A stretch of 64,000 nt of DNA from positions 806,001 to 870,000 of the forward strand of contig NZ_RCCK01000011.1 of the NCBI RefSeq assembly GCF_003664035.1, written 5' to 3'. The position numbers and the translations under genes are program-made. Shown here one piece after another: positions 1 to 9,869 of the stretch. The DNA is from Pedobacter alluvionis (GTDB lineage: Bacteria > Bacteroidota > Bacteroidia > Sphingobacteriales > Sphingobacteriaceae). The first letter of the stretch is position 1. The number at the start of each line of letters is the position of its first letter. The notes under the pieces are model-generated. The model saw only the letters and a program-made list of their open reading frames with translations. It did not search any database and had not been told where the DNA came from.

Positions 1-521
1 CTAAGTCTTTGGAGCATTATATTTTTGCATTCAAAGAAAACATCATCAAAATAAGTAATTATGGTGGCGATAGTGTGGATGTATATGGTTTAGACAATAA
101 ACCGGTGAGAAAGGATTACGTTGAGCCGGTTTCCGATACCACAAAAATGCTAAGTGCGTTTATAATTAAAGAACAAAACAATAAATACATAAAAAAGTGC
201 ACTTTCCAAGATTCGGGTAGCGAACTTTATTATCCTACCTTTGAATATAAATATTGCCTGGCAGATGATATAGACAATGACGGACAGCCCGAATTCTATT
301 TAACTTATTTTGGTGAAAGTGACGGATTAGATGCAAAACCATTAAAAGTGATTACTTATTATCATTTCGAAAAGGTAAAAGCAACAGCATATTATCCGGC
401 AGGGAATGAAGAAGACGAATATTATATAGATTACGACAAAAACTGGAAAACACTGCCAAAAATAATTCAGAAAAAAGTAAACCATATTTTGGAATCGCGG
501 AAGAGTGAAACAAAACTATGA
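1..521 (+). CDS. Hypothetical protein, 5' end off the window
   Basis: The reading frame is open back to the left edge without a convincing start; the first possible start inside is a TTG at position 9, so this is taken as the C-terminal part of a longer protein. About 170 residues are visible. A DxDxDG calcium-loop-like stretch (DDIDNDGQPEFYL) sits in the middle, followed by a tyrosine- and acid-rich tail. Proteins with this kind of loop in Bacteroidota are often exported, but the signal peptide would lie outside the window. No function can be assigned. It ends 44 bp before the penicillin-binding protein gene. Confidence 0.6.
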   Translation, partial: KSLEHYIFAFKENIIKISNYGGDSVDVYGLDNKPVRKDYVEPVSDTTKMLSAFIIKEQNNKYIKKCTFQDSGSELYYPTFEYKYCLADDIDNDGQPEFYLTYFGESDGLDAKPLKVITYYHFEKVKATAYYPAGNEEDEYYIDYDKNWKTLPKIIQKKVNHILESRKSETKL

Positions 522-565
522 CTTAATGAATTATAACAACAAATATATTAACCTGATTTATTAAA

Positions 566-2785
566 ATGAACAAATCCCTTTCTGCACAAGAAACAAAAAG
601 ATATAGTTTACTCATCTGGAAAATACTGATCGGCGGAATTGCGCTCTTCGCTATCTTCATTTCGATGATCGGATTAGGTCTTTTTGGTGCACTACCCTCT
701 TTCAGAGACATAGAACACCCGAAAAGCAATCAGGCTTCCGAAATTATTGCCGAAGATGGTCGTCCCTTAGGCACTTATTTTGTTCAGAACAGATCGAATG
801 TTACTTATAAAGACATTTCTGAAAATGTAATTAACGGATTAATTGCGACAGAAGATACGCGTTTTAAAGAGCATTCGGGCATAGATTTTAAACGTACGTT
901 CACCATTATCGGTTATAATTTAATTGGCAAAAAACAAGGTGCAAGTACCATTACTCAACAATTGGCTAAAAATCTTTTTCCACGCGAATCGAACCTTAAT
1001 TTTTTCTCCCTGGTATTAACTAAGTTTAAAGAGTGGATTGTTGCTGTTAAACTGGAACGCAACTATACCAAAGAAGAAATTATAACCATGTATTTAAATA
1101 CGGTCGATTTTGGTAACCAGGCTTATGGTATTAAATCGGCAGCCAGGGTTTATTTCAATACCACTCCTGATAAATTAACCTTAACCCAGGCAGCAACCTT
1201 AGTGGGCATGCAAAAAGGGATAACTATGTATTCGCCAACGCGTCATCCTGAGCGCTCGAGAGATCGTAGAAATACTGTAATGGCTTTGATGGTCAAAGCT
1301 GAGCTCTTAACCCAGGCGGAATTTGATGAACAAAAAGACAAACCCTTAAACCTGCATTTCAATGCCGCAACCGTTAATGATGGTATTGCACCATATTTCC
1401 GTTCGGTATTGAAAAATGACATCAAAAACATTTTTCAGGAGCAGTCGATTACTAAACCGGATGGTACACCTTACGATTTAGACCGCGATGGTTTGAAAAT
1501 TTATACCACATTAAATTATGACATGCAGGTATACGCCGAGGAAGCACAAAAAGAATATATGAAAGTGCTACAAGCACAGTTTATCGCCAGCTGGAAAGGC
1601 AGAAATCCTTTTAAGGATAAAGCTTTACAGATTGAGCAGGGCGTTAAAAGATCAGACCGTTATAAATCGTTAAAACTGGAAGGTAAATCAGACGATGAAA
1701 TTAAAGATGATTTCAACACCAAAACAGAAATGACCATTTTTACCTGGAAAGGTAACATTGATACGGTAATGAAACCCATCGATTCGGTACGTTATTACAA
1801 AATGCTTTTGCGTAATGCCATGATGACGATGGACCCAACCAATGGACATGTGAAAGCATGGGTTGGTGGAATTAATTACGAACACTTTAAATACGATCAG
1901 GTTAAAATGGGAACCCGTCAGGTCGGTTCAACAGCAAAACCATTTACCTATGCAGTAGCCATTGAAAATGGTTATTCACCTTGTTATACTGTACCAAATG
2001 TTCCGGTAACGATAGACGGTTACGGTGAACCATGGACGCCAAGAAATTCAGGCAAACCACTACCGGGCAGCATTACTTTACAAAAAGCACTGGCTTACTC
2101 GCAAAACTTTGTTACCGCTTATTTAATGAAACAGGTTGGTCCTGTAGCGGTATCTACATTAGCCACAAAAATGGGGATCCCTAATGTTCCGGCATTTCCA
2201 TCTATTTGTTTAGGTACGTTCGATTCTTCAGTTTATAATATGGTAGGCGCTTACGGTGCTTTTGCCAATAAAGGCACTTATACCAAGCCGATTTATTTAT
2301 TGAGAATTGAAGATAAAAATGGTGTGGTGCTATTTTCTCAAAAGGAAATACCAAAACCTGTAATGAGCGAAGAAGTTGCTTATGTAATGACCAGAATGCT
2401 GAAAGGTGTGGTTACCAACGGAACCGGCTCGAGATTGAATTATAAATACAAGGTAAATGCACCGATCGGAGCGAAAACAGGTACTACGCAAAATAACTCT
2501 GACGGTTGGTTTATGGCCATTACCCCACAACTGGTAACCGGTATCTGGACGGGTTGCGAGGATAGGGCTTTCCACTTCATTAGCACCAGCCAGGGTGAGG
2601 GTGCAAATACTGCTTTACCAATCTTTGCAGGATTTATCAAAAGAGTGTATGCTAACCCAGCATTGAAGATCAGTCATGCTGATTTCGAAGCGCCAAAATC
2701 GGGTATTTCCATCACGTTTGATTGTAACCAATACCAGCAACAGGAAGAAGGCGCAACAGAATTGGATGAGAAGTTAGGTTTTTAA
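566..2785 (+). CDS. Class A penicillin-binding protein (PBP1A-type)
   Basis: Bifunctional peptidoglycan synthase anchored in the inner membrane: it polymerises lipid II glycan chains and cross-links the stem peptides. A membrane segment lies at about residues 17-42. The GT51 glycosyltransferase domain shows EDTRFKEHSG with the catalytic Glu near 96, and GASTITQQLAKN near 125-137. The transpeptidase domain has the S-x-x-K motif at Ser455-Lys458 (STAKPF), SQN near residue 513, and KTGTT at about 637-641. The 739-residue length is normal for the family. All catalytic motifs are present, so the enzyme should be active. It is probably transcribed alone. Confidence 0.95.
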   Translation: MNKSLSAQETKRYSLLIWKILIGGIALFAIFISMIGLGLFGALPSFRDIEHPKSNQASEIIAEDGRPLGTYFVQNRSNVTYKDISENVINGLIATEDTRFKEHSGIDFKRTFTIIGYNLIGKKQGASTITQQLAKNLFPRESNLNFFSLVLTKFKEWIVAVKLERNYTKEEIITMYLNTVDFGNQAYGIKSAARVYFNTTPDKLTLTQAATLVGMQKGITMYSPTRHPERSRDRRNTVMALMVKAELLTQAEFDEQKDKPLNLHFNAATVNDGIAPYFRSVLKNDIKNIFQEQSITKPDGTPYDLDRDGLKIYTTLNYDMQVYAEEAQKEYMKVLQAQFIASWKGRNPFKDKALQIEQGVKRSDRYKSLKLEGKSDDEIKDDFNTKTEMTIFTWKGNIDTVMKPIDSVRYYKMLLRNAMMTMDPTNGHVKAWVGGINYEHFKYDQVKMGTRQVGSTAKPFTYAVAIENGYSPCYTVPNVPVTIDGYGEPWTPRNSGKPLPGSITLQKALAYSQNFVTAYLMKQVGPVAVSTLATKMGIPNVPAFPSICLGTFDSSVYNMVGAYGAFANKGTYTKPIYLLRIEDKNGVVLFSQKEIPKPVMSEEVAYVMTRMLKGVVTNGTGSRLNYKYKVNAPIGAKTGTTQNNSDGWFMAITPQLVTGIWTGCEDRAFHFISTSQGEGANTALPIFAGFIKRVYANPALKISHADFEAPKSGISITFDCNQYQQQEEGATELDEKLGF

Positions 2786-2822
2786 TGTTTTGGCGGTTGC
2801 GTGAAGGATAGCAGTGGAAATC

Positions 2823-2863
2823 CTTTTGTTGCCGCCTCGAGCGCGGCCGAAAGGCAACAAAAG
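2823..2863. repeat. Inverted repeat after the PBP gene
   Basis: Perfect 11-bp arms (CTTTTGTTGCC and GGCAACAAAAG) flank a GC-rich 19-base loop rich in CG dinucleotides. It has no T-run, so it looks more like a dispersed palindromic element than a simple terminator. It lies 38 bp after the PBP stop codon and ahead of uvrC. Confidence 0.6.
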
Positions 2864-2966
2864 ATTATAACGGATAGCCTGACCCTTTGCGTAGCTTAGG
2901 AACACGCCCAAATTGTAAAATGTTTCACTTTGGTTCATTTTAATCAAAATTATCCCTCTCGAATCC

Positions 2967-2974
2967 TATTTTTG
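2967..2974 (+). promoter_or_regulatory. Putative -7 promoter box of uvrC
   Basis: TATTTTTG matches the Bacteroidota -7 consensus TAnnTTTG and ends 6 bp before the uvrC ATG, implying a very short or absent leader. No TTTG -33 element was found at the usual 19-23 bp spacing. Confidence 0.35.
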
Positions 2975-2980
2975 TAAATA

Positions 2981-4783
2981 ATGAGCAGTTTCGACCATAA
3001 AACAGCATTAACAGCTATTCCACATAAACCCGGTGTTTACCAATATTGGGATGCTGATGGAAAGCTCATGTATATTGGAAAGGCGAAAGACCTGCGCAAC
3101 CGTGTAGGTTCATATTTTAATAGCGACAGAAACCAATTTAATGGCAAAACAAGGGTATTGGTATCCAAGATCCGGAAAATCACCTTTACCATTGTTGATA
3201 CGGAAATAGATGCCTGGCTACTGGAAAACAGCCTGATTAAAAAACATCAGCCAAAATTCAACATCAATTTAAAAGACGATAAAACCTATCCGTGGATTAT
3301 CGTTAAAAATGAGAACTTTCCCCGCATTTACTGGACACGTAAGGTTATAAAAGATGGCTCTACCTATTTCGGCCCTTATGGCTCGATAGGCATGATGCAC
3401 ACCATTTTGGACCTGATTAAGGAAACCTATCCGCTTCGTACCTGCAGTTTGCCCTTAACAGAGAAAAATATAGCTGAAGGAAAATTTAAAGTATGCCTCG
3501 AATACCAGATAGGCAACTGTAAAGGGCCTTGCCAAAATTATCAGACGGAGAACGACTACGATAAAAATATAGGTGAGATTAAAGAAATCCTGAATGGTAA
3601 AATCGGGAATGTAATCCGGGATGTTAAAGGGGTCATTAAATCGGCATCAGAAAACTTGAACTTTGAACTGGCGCATCAATATGCAAGGAGATTAGAAGTA
3701 CTGGAGAAATACCAGAGTAAATCTACCGTGGTAAATAGTGCTATTACCAATGTGGATGTGGTGAGTATTGCTTCAGATGAGCGTTATGCCTTTGTGAACT
3801 ACTTAAAGGTGATGAACGGAACAATTATCCAGACACAAACCATTGAGGTTAAAAAGCAATTGGATGAAAGCGACGACGAGATTTTAACCTTGGCGATGTT
3901 GGAGTTCAGAACAAAATTTAACAGTACCTCGAAAGAAATTATTGTTCCTTTCGAGCCCTCACTGGAAGATGAGAGTTTAAAGTTTACCGTTCCTAAACTA
4001 GGGGAAAAGAAGAAACTTTTAGAGCTCTCGCAAAAGAATGTACTGTTCTTTAAAAAAGAAAAGCTTAACCAATATGAAAAGCTGAATCCAGATTTACGGA
4101 CCGACCGGATTTTAACCACCATGCAGAATGACCTGCGTTTAACGCAGCTTCCAAAACATATTGAATGTTTTGATAACTCCAATTTTCAGGGGAAGTATCC
4201 GGTTTCAGCAATTGTGGTATTTAAGGATGCCAAACCATCTAAAAAAGACTATCGCCATTTTAATGTGAAAACGGTTGAAGGCCCTAACGATTTCGCGACC
4301 ATGGAAGAGGCTGTTTTCCGTCGTTACAGGCGAATGTTGGATGAAAACCAGACTTTGCCACAACTTATCATTATTGATGGCGGTAAAGGCCAGCTTTCAT
4401 CGGCTGTTAAGAGCTTAAAGTTATTGGGAATAGAAAATAAAGTGACGGTGATCGGTATTGCCAAACGTTTGGAAGAACTGTTCTATCCAGGTGATTCTTA
4501 CCCTTTGTATTTAGATAAAAAATCGGAAACACTGAAAGTTATTCAACAGCTTCGTGATGAAGCCCACCGCTTCGGAATTACCTTTCACCGAAAGAAACGC
4601 GACCAGGGTACACTTAAAACTGAACTGGAACAAATTGAAGGTATTGGAAAAACAACTGCCGATAAGTTATTGACTCATTTTAAATCAGTGAAAAAGATTA
4701 AAGAGGCCACTGAAAAAGAACTAGCAGAAGTGCTGAACAAAAAACAGATGATTACGCTCCAGGCTTATTTTAATCAGAAATAA
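2981..4783 (+). CDS. uvrC: Excinuclease ABC subunit C
   Basis: UvrC makes both incisions flanking a DNA lesion in nucleotide excision repair after recruitment by UvrB. Domain order is normal over 600 residues: GIY-YIG nuclease (about 14-95, with GVYQYWDADGKLMYIGKAK), a cysteine-containing region near 160-185, the UVR helical motif near 205-240, an RNase H-like nuclease with LIIIDGGKGQLS near 460-472, and a helix-hairpin-helix pair at the C terminus (IEGIGKTTADKLL). The gene stands alone between the PBP gene and convergent gldN. Confidence 0.97.
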   Translation: MSSFDHKTALTAIPHKPGVYQYWDADGKLMYIGKAKDLRNRVGSYFNSDRNQFNGKTRVLVSKIRKITFTIVDTEIDAWLLENSLIKKHQPKFNINLKDDKTYPWIIVKNENFPRIYWTRKVIKDGSTYFGPYGSIGMMHTILDLIKETYPLRTCSLPLTEKNIAEGKFKVCLEYQIGNCKGPCQNYQTENDYDKNIGEIKEILNGKIGNVIRDVKGVIKSASENLNFELAHQYARRLEVLEKYQSKSTVVNSAITNVDVVSIASDERYAFVNYLKVMNGTIIQTQTIEVKKQLDESDDEILTLAMLEFRTKFNSTSKEIIVPFEPSLEDESLKFTVPKLGEKKKLLELSQKNVLFFKKEKLNQYEKLNPDLRTDRILTTMQNDLRLTQLPKHIECFDNSNFQGKYPVSAIVVFKDAKPSKKDYRHFNVKTVEGPNDFATMEEAVFRRYRRMLDENQTLPQLIIIDGGKGQLSSAVKSLKLLGIENKVTVIGIAKRLEELFYPGDSYPLYLDKKSETLKVIQQLRDEAHRFGITFHRKKRDQGTLKTELEQIEGIGKTTADKLLTHFKSVKKIKEATEKELAEVLNKKQMITLQAYFNQK

Positions 4784-4888
4784 TGCTTTAAATCTGATTT
4801 CGTAGAAGAAGAATTAAGATTTTTCCTGCTACTGCCGAAATAACAATTTATATCTGCAATTCTATGATCGATCTCTACCACACAAATC

Positions 4889-4928
4889 CGTCATCTCGAC
4901 TAAAGCGTAGCGAAACGGAGAGATCTAT
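4889..4928. repeat. Dispersed repeat, CGTCATCTCGACT family, copy 1
   Basis: A stretch starting CGTCATCTCGAC and ending GGAGAGATCTAT, clearly related to the sequence at 23892-23931 (CGTCATTTCGAC ... GGAGAAATCTAT). It is intergenic between convergent uvrC and gldN. Here only one arm is evident, whereas the other copy has a matching inverted arm. Confidence 0.65.
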
Positions 4929-4985
4929 ATGAGTAGGTTTTCTTAAAATTCAAAATCCTTCACTATATTGAAACCATTATAAACA

Positions 4986-5015
4986 AAAAAGCTCCGATTT
5001 TCATCGAAGCTTTTT
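4986..5015. terminator. Bidirectional terminator between uvrC and gldN
   Basis: Hairpin AAAAAGCT-C-CGAT / ATCG-A-AGCTTTTT with a short TTTC loop and one mismatch. It ends in a T-run on both strands and lies between convergent genes, 8 bp from the gldN stop codon. Confidence 0.8.
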
Positions 5016-5023
5016 GTAATATT

Positions 5024-5935
5024 TTAATATTCCCAAAGACCTTGTTCGTAATCAAGAACAGATTTTTTAATTCTTTCTGATTCGTACAACCTTTCCCTTG
5101 GATCGCTAATAATATCTCTGATTTTATTGTCTCCGGGGTTTGACTCTTTTACAATATAACTGCTGAATAAGCGGCGAATAAAGAAATCATCGAAACTTAA
5201 TGATGAAGCATCATTATTGGTATTAATCAAACGTTTCTTTGTTAAAATCTCCCTGGCTTCCGGATAGTATACCCAAAATACAGGCTGCCATTGTTTGGAA
5301 ACCTCATTGTATTTTAATGGTGCTATACCCACAATACGCGGTTCGAAAATAGAACGTTTGGTATCGAAAATCCAGTCTTCTTTTATTCTGAATTTTAGGA
5401 ATAACTCCGGGTTAAAATCATTAACAACCGTAGTAACCGTTCCGGTTTTATTGTTCGAAACCTCTGCTGTTCCTAAAGCTGATTTAGCTGCAGAATCTGC
5501 AGACATTGGATTAAGGAAAGCATCATCTTCGTTTAAGGCACTATCAATTGGCGAGTATGCTGTTAGTTCATCTTTTTTAATTGCTGCAATCAAAACATCA
5601 ATTAGTCGTGATTTAGGCGATTTTAAGGCCGAGTTAACCGTATCACGTAAATCAATTTCTCTCCAGATCCTTTTTGCATAAAAAACATCCTCTTCCCTCA
5701 CATCAGCCAAAGGAACCATTTCAGTACTATCAATGTCCTTACGGGCATAGAAACCATCTTTAGGTGGTACCTTTAGTTTCTTTTTAGCCGTTTTAACTGG
5801 AGCTTTCACCGTATCTGCTGCAGGAGCAGCAACTACTGGCGCAGCCTTCTTTGGCGCTAATTTGGTTGGCTTTTTTTGTGCAAAAGCAAACGCGGTTAAT
5901 AAAACTAAAATAGCAATACTTAAAGTCCTTTTCAT
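5024..5935 (-). CDS. gldN: Type IX secretion/gliding protein GldN (PorN)
   Basis: Last gene of the gldKLMN block. GldN/PorN associates with lipoprotein GldK in the periplasmic ring beneath the outer membrane of the type IX secretion system. The signal peptide is MKRTLSIAILVLLTAFAFAQ; an Ala/Pro/Lys-rich linker follows (about 21-60), then the conserved domain with RKDIDSTEMVPLADVREEDVFYAKRIWREIDLRD and the C-terminal YIVKESNPGDNKIRDII region. It starts 7 bp after the gldM stop, so it is surely co-transcribed. Annotation rests on sequence features and gene order together. Confidence 0.93.
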   Translation of the reverse strand: MKRTLSIAILVLLTAFAFAQKKPTKLAPKKAAPVVAAPAADTVKAPVKTAKKKLKVPPKDGFYARKDIDSTEMVPLADVREEDVFYAKRIWREIDLRDTVNSALKSPKSRLIDVLIAAIKKDELTAYSPIDSALNEDDAFLNPMSADSAAKSALGTAEVSNNKTGTVTTVVNDFNPELFLKFRIKEDWIFDTKRSIFEPRIVGIAPLKYNEVSKQWQPVFWVYYPEAREILTKKRLINTNNDASSLSFDDFFIRRLFSSYIVKESNPGDNKIRDIISDPRERLYESERIKKSVLDYEQGLWEY

Positions 5936-5942
5936 CTTCTTT

Positions 5943-7475
5943 TTATTTTACACTAAACGCTAATGAAGGCAGAATTCTTTGACGACCATCTGGCCCAACA
6001 GAAACAATATCTTCAAAAAACACCCTTGTTCCAGGCGTAATCGAGTTTATAGCACCTTTAACTGCACCAGCGAAATTTCCACCACTACCAGCAATGGTAA
6101 CAGCATCGGAACGTGGTTTAATAATTGTTAATTTATAACGTTGTATTTTAAACTTAACATCAAAAGGAAAATCATCCAGATCTGCTTCAATTTCAGTTTC
6201 GCTTTTTAGCTGTACCGAAGCGATATCGCCTCCAGCGCGGCCACCAACTTTAGCAACAGGAGCTGGAATAGCTTTAACCCTGAATTTTTGTGAGCCTAAG
6301 CTAACTGTTTTACCAGCGTTATTTGCAGATACATTAATTGATACTTCCTGACCAACCATGCTTCCCGGAACATTCACGTTATAATTTCCGTTACTACCAG
6401 ACATTGAACCTCCTGAAATTGACGCACGCACACTTTCTAATGGAAAACCAGCGGCTGAAATCGTAAATGGATTGGCAATACCTGCATAAATTACATTCAG
6501 TTTGGTTGAAGAAACGGATGCTGATGGTTTTGCGACCTGATAAGTTTGCGGTTGAGTTTTGTACTCCTTTACCTGGCCATCAGTTTGACGAACCCGAACA
6601 GTACCCACCCAGGTGAACTGACCAACACTACTGGTACCGCCTGTATAAGTTCCTTTACCATCTTTAACGGATAATTTACTTCCATTAACGGTAATATCAG
6701 GATTCGATCTCGAATCACTAGCTGTTAAAAATACTTCAGCAGTATAGGGCTGACCCTGGATTACATAAGAAGTAGGTGCTACTGCAACTGCTGCAAACTG
6801 ATCCAGATTAACCTGTGCTTTATCCATATTTCCGAACAATTTCTTTACAACTTCAGCTTCAGCATTTTTAGTATCTGTTTGCAGTTTGGTTAAAATTGTC
6901 ATGGCGGCGGTTAATGGCGTTCCTTCACCGAAGTAAGTTTCTTGCCAGTTGCCCTTTCTTTTTCTTACCGGATCTTTAGCTTCAAGAGAGAAAGAAACAT
7001 TCGCTCTATCTGCAGGATCTAATAAAGAGATTAATTTCTCTCTGGTCGCATTAATTCGCTTCTTTAGCTCATCAGCTTTCTTTTGATTAATCATGATATT
7101 CTGTGCAATATCCTGATTAGATCTATTTACCAAATCCTCAGTTTCAGGATCGATTCCGTCACCTGCCTGAGTAAATTCTTTTTTAATGCTTTCAATATAA
7201 TTATTTAAGTCATCAGCTGCTTTCTGAGCTTCTTTAGCCTTATCATAAATAGGCTGAGCACGTGCCGGCTCTTCTTTCAACTTCGAATTTTCGAAGGCAG
7301 AAAACAGCTGATTAATACTTGTGTTAACATTGTTTTTAGATGTATCCAAACTATCGTTGATATTCTTGAATGCATCTAAAATGGTATCTGATACGTTTAA
7401 GGCGAGCATGGCTAACAATACCAAATACATGATATTGATCATCCGCTGCCTTGTTGTTTCTTTTCCGCCTGCCAT
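5943..7475 (-). CDS. gldM: Type IX secretion/gliding motor protein GldM (PorM)
   Basis: GldM forms, with GldL, the inner-membrane proton-driven motor of the type IX system and reaches across the periplasm to the GldK-GldN ring. The N terminus (MAGGKETTRQRMINIMYLVL) leads into the single membrane helix, followed by a helical region to about residue 220 and then beta-rich periplasmic domains to residue 510. Length and start fit the family. It follows gldL by 41 bp and precedes gldN by 7 bp. Confidence 0.95.
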   Translation of the reverse strand: MAGGKETTRQRMINIMYLVLLAMLALNVSDTILDAFKNINDSLDTSKNNVNTSINQLFSAFENSKLKEEPARAQPIYDKAKEAQKAADDLNNYIESIKKEFTQAGDGIDPETEDLVNRSNQDIAQNIMINQKKADELKKRINATREKLISLLDPADRANVSFSLEAKDPVRKRKGNWQETYFGEGTPLTAAMTILTKLQTDTKNAEAEVVKKLFGNMDKAQVNLDQFAAVAVAPTSYVIQGQPYTAEVFLTASDSRSNPDITVNGSKLSVKDGKGTYTGGTSSVGQFTWVGTVRVRQTDGQVKEYKTQPQTYQVAKPSASVSSTKLNVIYAGIANPFTISAAGFPLESVRASISGGSMSGSNGNYNVNVPGSMVGQEVSINVSANNAGKTVSLGSQKFRVKAIPAPVAKVGGRAGGDIASVQLKSETEIEADLDDFPFDVKFKIQRYKLTIIKPRSDAVTIAGSGGNFAGAVKGAINSITPGTRVFFEDIVSVGPDGRQRILPSLAFSVK

Positions 7476-7516
7476 ATTTGATGTAGCTTTTCTTTAAAAA
7501 TTAAAAACTAAACAAA

Positions 7517-8323
7517 TTATACACGAGGGCTATTCATAGCCGATAACATATTGCCATAAATTGCATTAAGCGATGACAGGTTTTTAGCCAGCTTATTCAC
7601 CTCTTCTTTAAACTGTTTAGAATCTTCCATCGATTCGTTGAAGTTTTGCATGGTTAATGATAAGTTTGAATAGAATTTATTCATCGATTTTAGATGCGCG
7701 CTAGAATCTTGTAATTCCAGTTCGTAAACAGCATTTAAAGCCGATAAGTTCTTAGCCAAATTGTTAACCTGATCGTGGTAAGCCTGAGAATCTACATTAC
7801 TTTCGCCCATTGCTTTTAAATTAGCCGTAGCTTTTTCAAAAGATGCACTTAAATTATCAAAACCAGCTGATGCTGTTTTAATCTTACCTGTAAATTCGTT
7901 CGTTGCAGTAGATGCATCAGCAACATTAGAAATCGTTGCTACCTTATCACCAAAAGTACGCAAGCCAGCACCCAGGCTTTCGATCAATTCCGGACCAATT
8001 TTAGCATCAGACAACATTTTATCTAAAGCTGCTGTATTGGCTGGTGCAACCGCTGCAACAGGCCTGGCTGAAGCCGTTGGTAATTCTCCTTTAAAATCTG
8101 CTTGTAGCTCAGGGTAAACTCTTTCCCATGCTGGTTCTGGCTCTGGCGGGAAGAAACCTGTTAAAAAGAACAATAAAGCCTCTACTCCTAGACCAAAGCC
8201 TATAATTAAATTTGCCCATGATCCACCAAAATGCGTAATTTTAAATAACGCTCCGATAATTACAATACTTGCTCCCCATGAAATCGCTACGTGTAACCAG
8301 CCTGGTTGTTTCTTTGCTGCCAT
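7517..8323 (-). CDS. gldL: Type IX secretion/gliding motor protein GldL (PorL)
   Basis: Inner-membrane partner of GldM. Two membrane helices fill about residues 10-60 (VAISWGASIVIIGALFKITHF and IIGFGLGVEALLFFLTGF), with the family's conserved glutamate GVEALLF in the second helix, thought to carry protons. The remaining 200 residues are a cytoplasmic helical/coiled-coil tail with two related segments (NNLAKNLSALNAVYE and NKLAKNLSSLNAIYG), suggesting an internal repeat. It lies 38 bp after gldK. Confidence 0.94.
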   Translation of the reverse strand: MAAKKQPGWLHVAISWGASIVIIGALFKITHFGGSWANLIIGFGLGVEALLFFLTGFFPPEPEPAWERVYPELQADFKGELPTASARPVAAVAPANTAALDKMLSDAKIGPELIESLGAGLRTFGDKVATISNVADASTATNEFTGKIKTASAGFDNLSASFEKATANLKAMGESNVDSQAYHDQVNNLAKNLSALNAVYELELQDSSAHLKSMNKFYSNLSLTMQNFNESMEDSKQFKEEVNKLAKNLSSLNAIYGNMLSAMNSPRV

Positions 8324-8361
8324 AAATTTTGATGTTTTTCTTTAGTTTTTTGTTGTTCGGT

Positions 8362-9687
8362 TTAACGTCTTAAATCGGTGCCAGGGTAAGATGAAACGCA
8401 CCTGAAACCTATATATGACCTTTGTGTATCCTGATATTCGTATGTCGCTACGGCGTTTTGAAGAAAATAACCTGTATCTTTCCAGGAACCGCCTTTAACA
8501 ACTTTACGTTTTTTGTATTTGCTGTCGGTTGCACCGGCATCATAAGTAAAGTTAGGGTTCAGGTCATGTAATAGTGGGCTGGCACCTTTGTTATATGCAG
8601 TTAAAGTCCATTCGGAAACGTTACCTGCCATGTTGTACAAACCATAATCATTTGGGAAGTATGATCTCACGCCTACGGTATAAATACCACCATCGCTCGA
8701 ATAATCACCACGGCCTGGTTTAAAGTTAGCCTGCAAACATCCTTTTGTATTCCTGATGTAAGGACCTCCCCAAGGATATTTGGTTTTGGTATTACCGCCT
8801 CTAGCAGCATATTCGAATTCTGTTTCAGCAGGTAATCTATAATCTGACCTTGATCCTGCTGGCAATTTTCTTGCTGTAGCAACTCCATCGTACAATCTTG
8901 TTCTCCAGTGAGAGAATGCTTTTGCCTGCTCCCAGCTTACACCAACTACAGGATAATCATCGTAAGAAGGGTGGTTGTAGTAACCACGTACCATAGGATC
9001 GTTTTGTGAATAAGAATAATCTGTTTTCCATACCATTGTATCTGGGTAAATAGCAACGGTATAACGATCGATATAATCCTGGCGCTTGCTATTTGGATCT
9101 TTGTGTCCAAGAGCAGCTTTCTCCATATTTAATTCAGCATAAGAATATTCGAATTTACGAACATCTAATTCTTTCTTGCCTGGAAGGGCATCCAAACCTG
9201 AGTAATACATCCCATCTAACTGGCTAACCTGAGCAGCAGCAACACCCCTGCCTCTATTACGCCAAATGTTGGCACCGTTTGGCCCAACCTTTTTCCAATC
9301 GATATATTTATTTCCACCTAAAGCAGCTGCAGCATTTCCCCTTGGGGTAACCATAAATTGTTGCGGATTGCCCATCATCACAATTGCAATCGAATCGCGT
9401 ACCCAGTTGGTAAACTGGCGGTATTCTGCGTTGGAAATTTCAGTCTGATCCATGAAGAATGCACTAATGGTAACCATTTTACTTGGCCCATTCTGAGAGA
9501 AAGTAATATCTTCATCCGAACCTCCTAGCGGGGTATGTCCTGGTGGTACATAAACCATTCCTGATGGGATTCTATTGTTTTTAAATTTTCGGTTATAAGC
9601 GCCAACCAACTCACCTTGACCACCCTGGCCACAGCTCGCCAGCATTACAGTTATACCTACAATAGCTAGAAGGTAGATTTTCTTCAT
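8362..9687 (-). CDS. gldK: Type IX secretion lipoprotein GldK (PorK)
   Basis: Outer-membrane-associated lipoprotein that forms the periplasmic ring with GldN. The lipobox is VMLASC with Cys19. The rest has the sulfatase-modifying-factor (FGE/SUMF1) fold: GMVYVPPGHTPLGGSDED, YPVVGVSWEQAKAFSHWR, RLPAETEFEYAARGG, GNVSEWT and the terminal SYIGFRCVSS. In GldK this fold is structural, not an active formylglycine-generating enzyme (family knowledge). First gene of the gldKLMN operon, with 182 bp to the gene upstream. Confidence 0.95.
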   Translation of the reverse strand: MKKIYLLAIVGITVMLASCGQGGQGELVGAYNRKFKNNRIPSGMVYVPPGHTPLGGSDEDITFSQNGPSKMVTISAFFMDQTEISNAEYRQFTNWVRDSIAIVMMGNPQQFMVTPRGNAAAALGGNKYIDWKKVGPNGANIWRNRGRGVAAAQVSQLDGMYYSGLDALPGKKELDVRKFEYSYAELNMEKAALGHKDPNSKRQDYIDRYTVAIYPDTMVWKTDYSYSQNDPMVRGYYNHPSYDDYPVVGVSWEQAKAFSHWRTRLYDGVATARKLPAGSRSDYRLPAETEFEYAARGGNTKTKYPWGGPYIRNTKGCLQANFKPGRGDYSSDGGIYTVGVRSYFPNDYGLYNMAGNVSEWTLTAYNKGASPLLHDLNPNFTYDAGATDSKYKKRKVVKGGSWKDTGYFLQNAVATYEYQDTQRSYIGFRCVSSYPGTDLRR

Positions 9688-9800
9688 ATTTTTATAGTGT
9701 GCATAGCACGATTAGGAGCAATTTTATCAAAAATCACTGAAATTATCTATAAAAGCAAATTTTAAATAAAATGAACAACTTTATACGTTTTCCTACAATA

Positions 9801-9833
9801 TGCGTAACTCTTATTAACAATGAAAGTTACGCA
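9801..9833. repeat. Inverted repeat between hemD-like gene and gldK
   Basis: Perfect 9-bp arms TGCGTAACT and AGTTACGCA around a 15-base AT-rich loop. No strong T-run follows on the minus strand, so it may be a weak terminator of the upstream gene or an operator for gldK. Confidence 0.4.
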
Positions 9834-9869
9834 TTTATTGTGTCGACTTATAATAAATTGCTTATCGTA

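Noticed and set aside
3799..4182. Antisense open frame of 127 codons in uvrC
   Set aside because: Shadow of the uvrC reading frame, serine/phenylalanine-rich as expected from reverse-complement codons.
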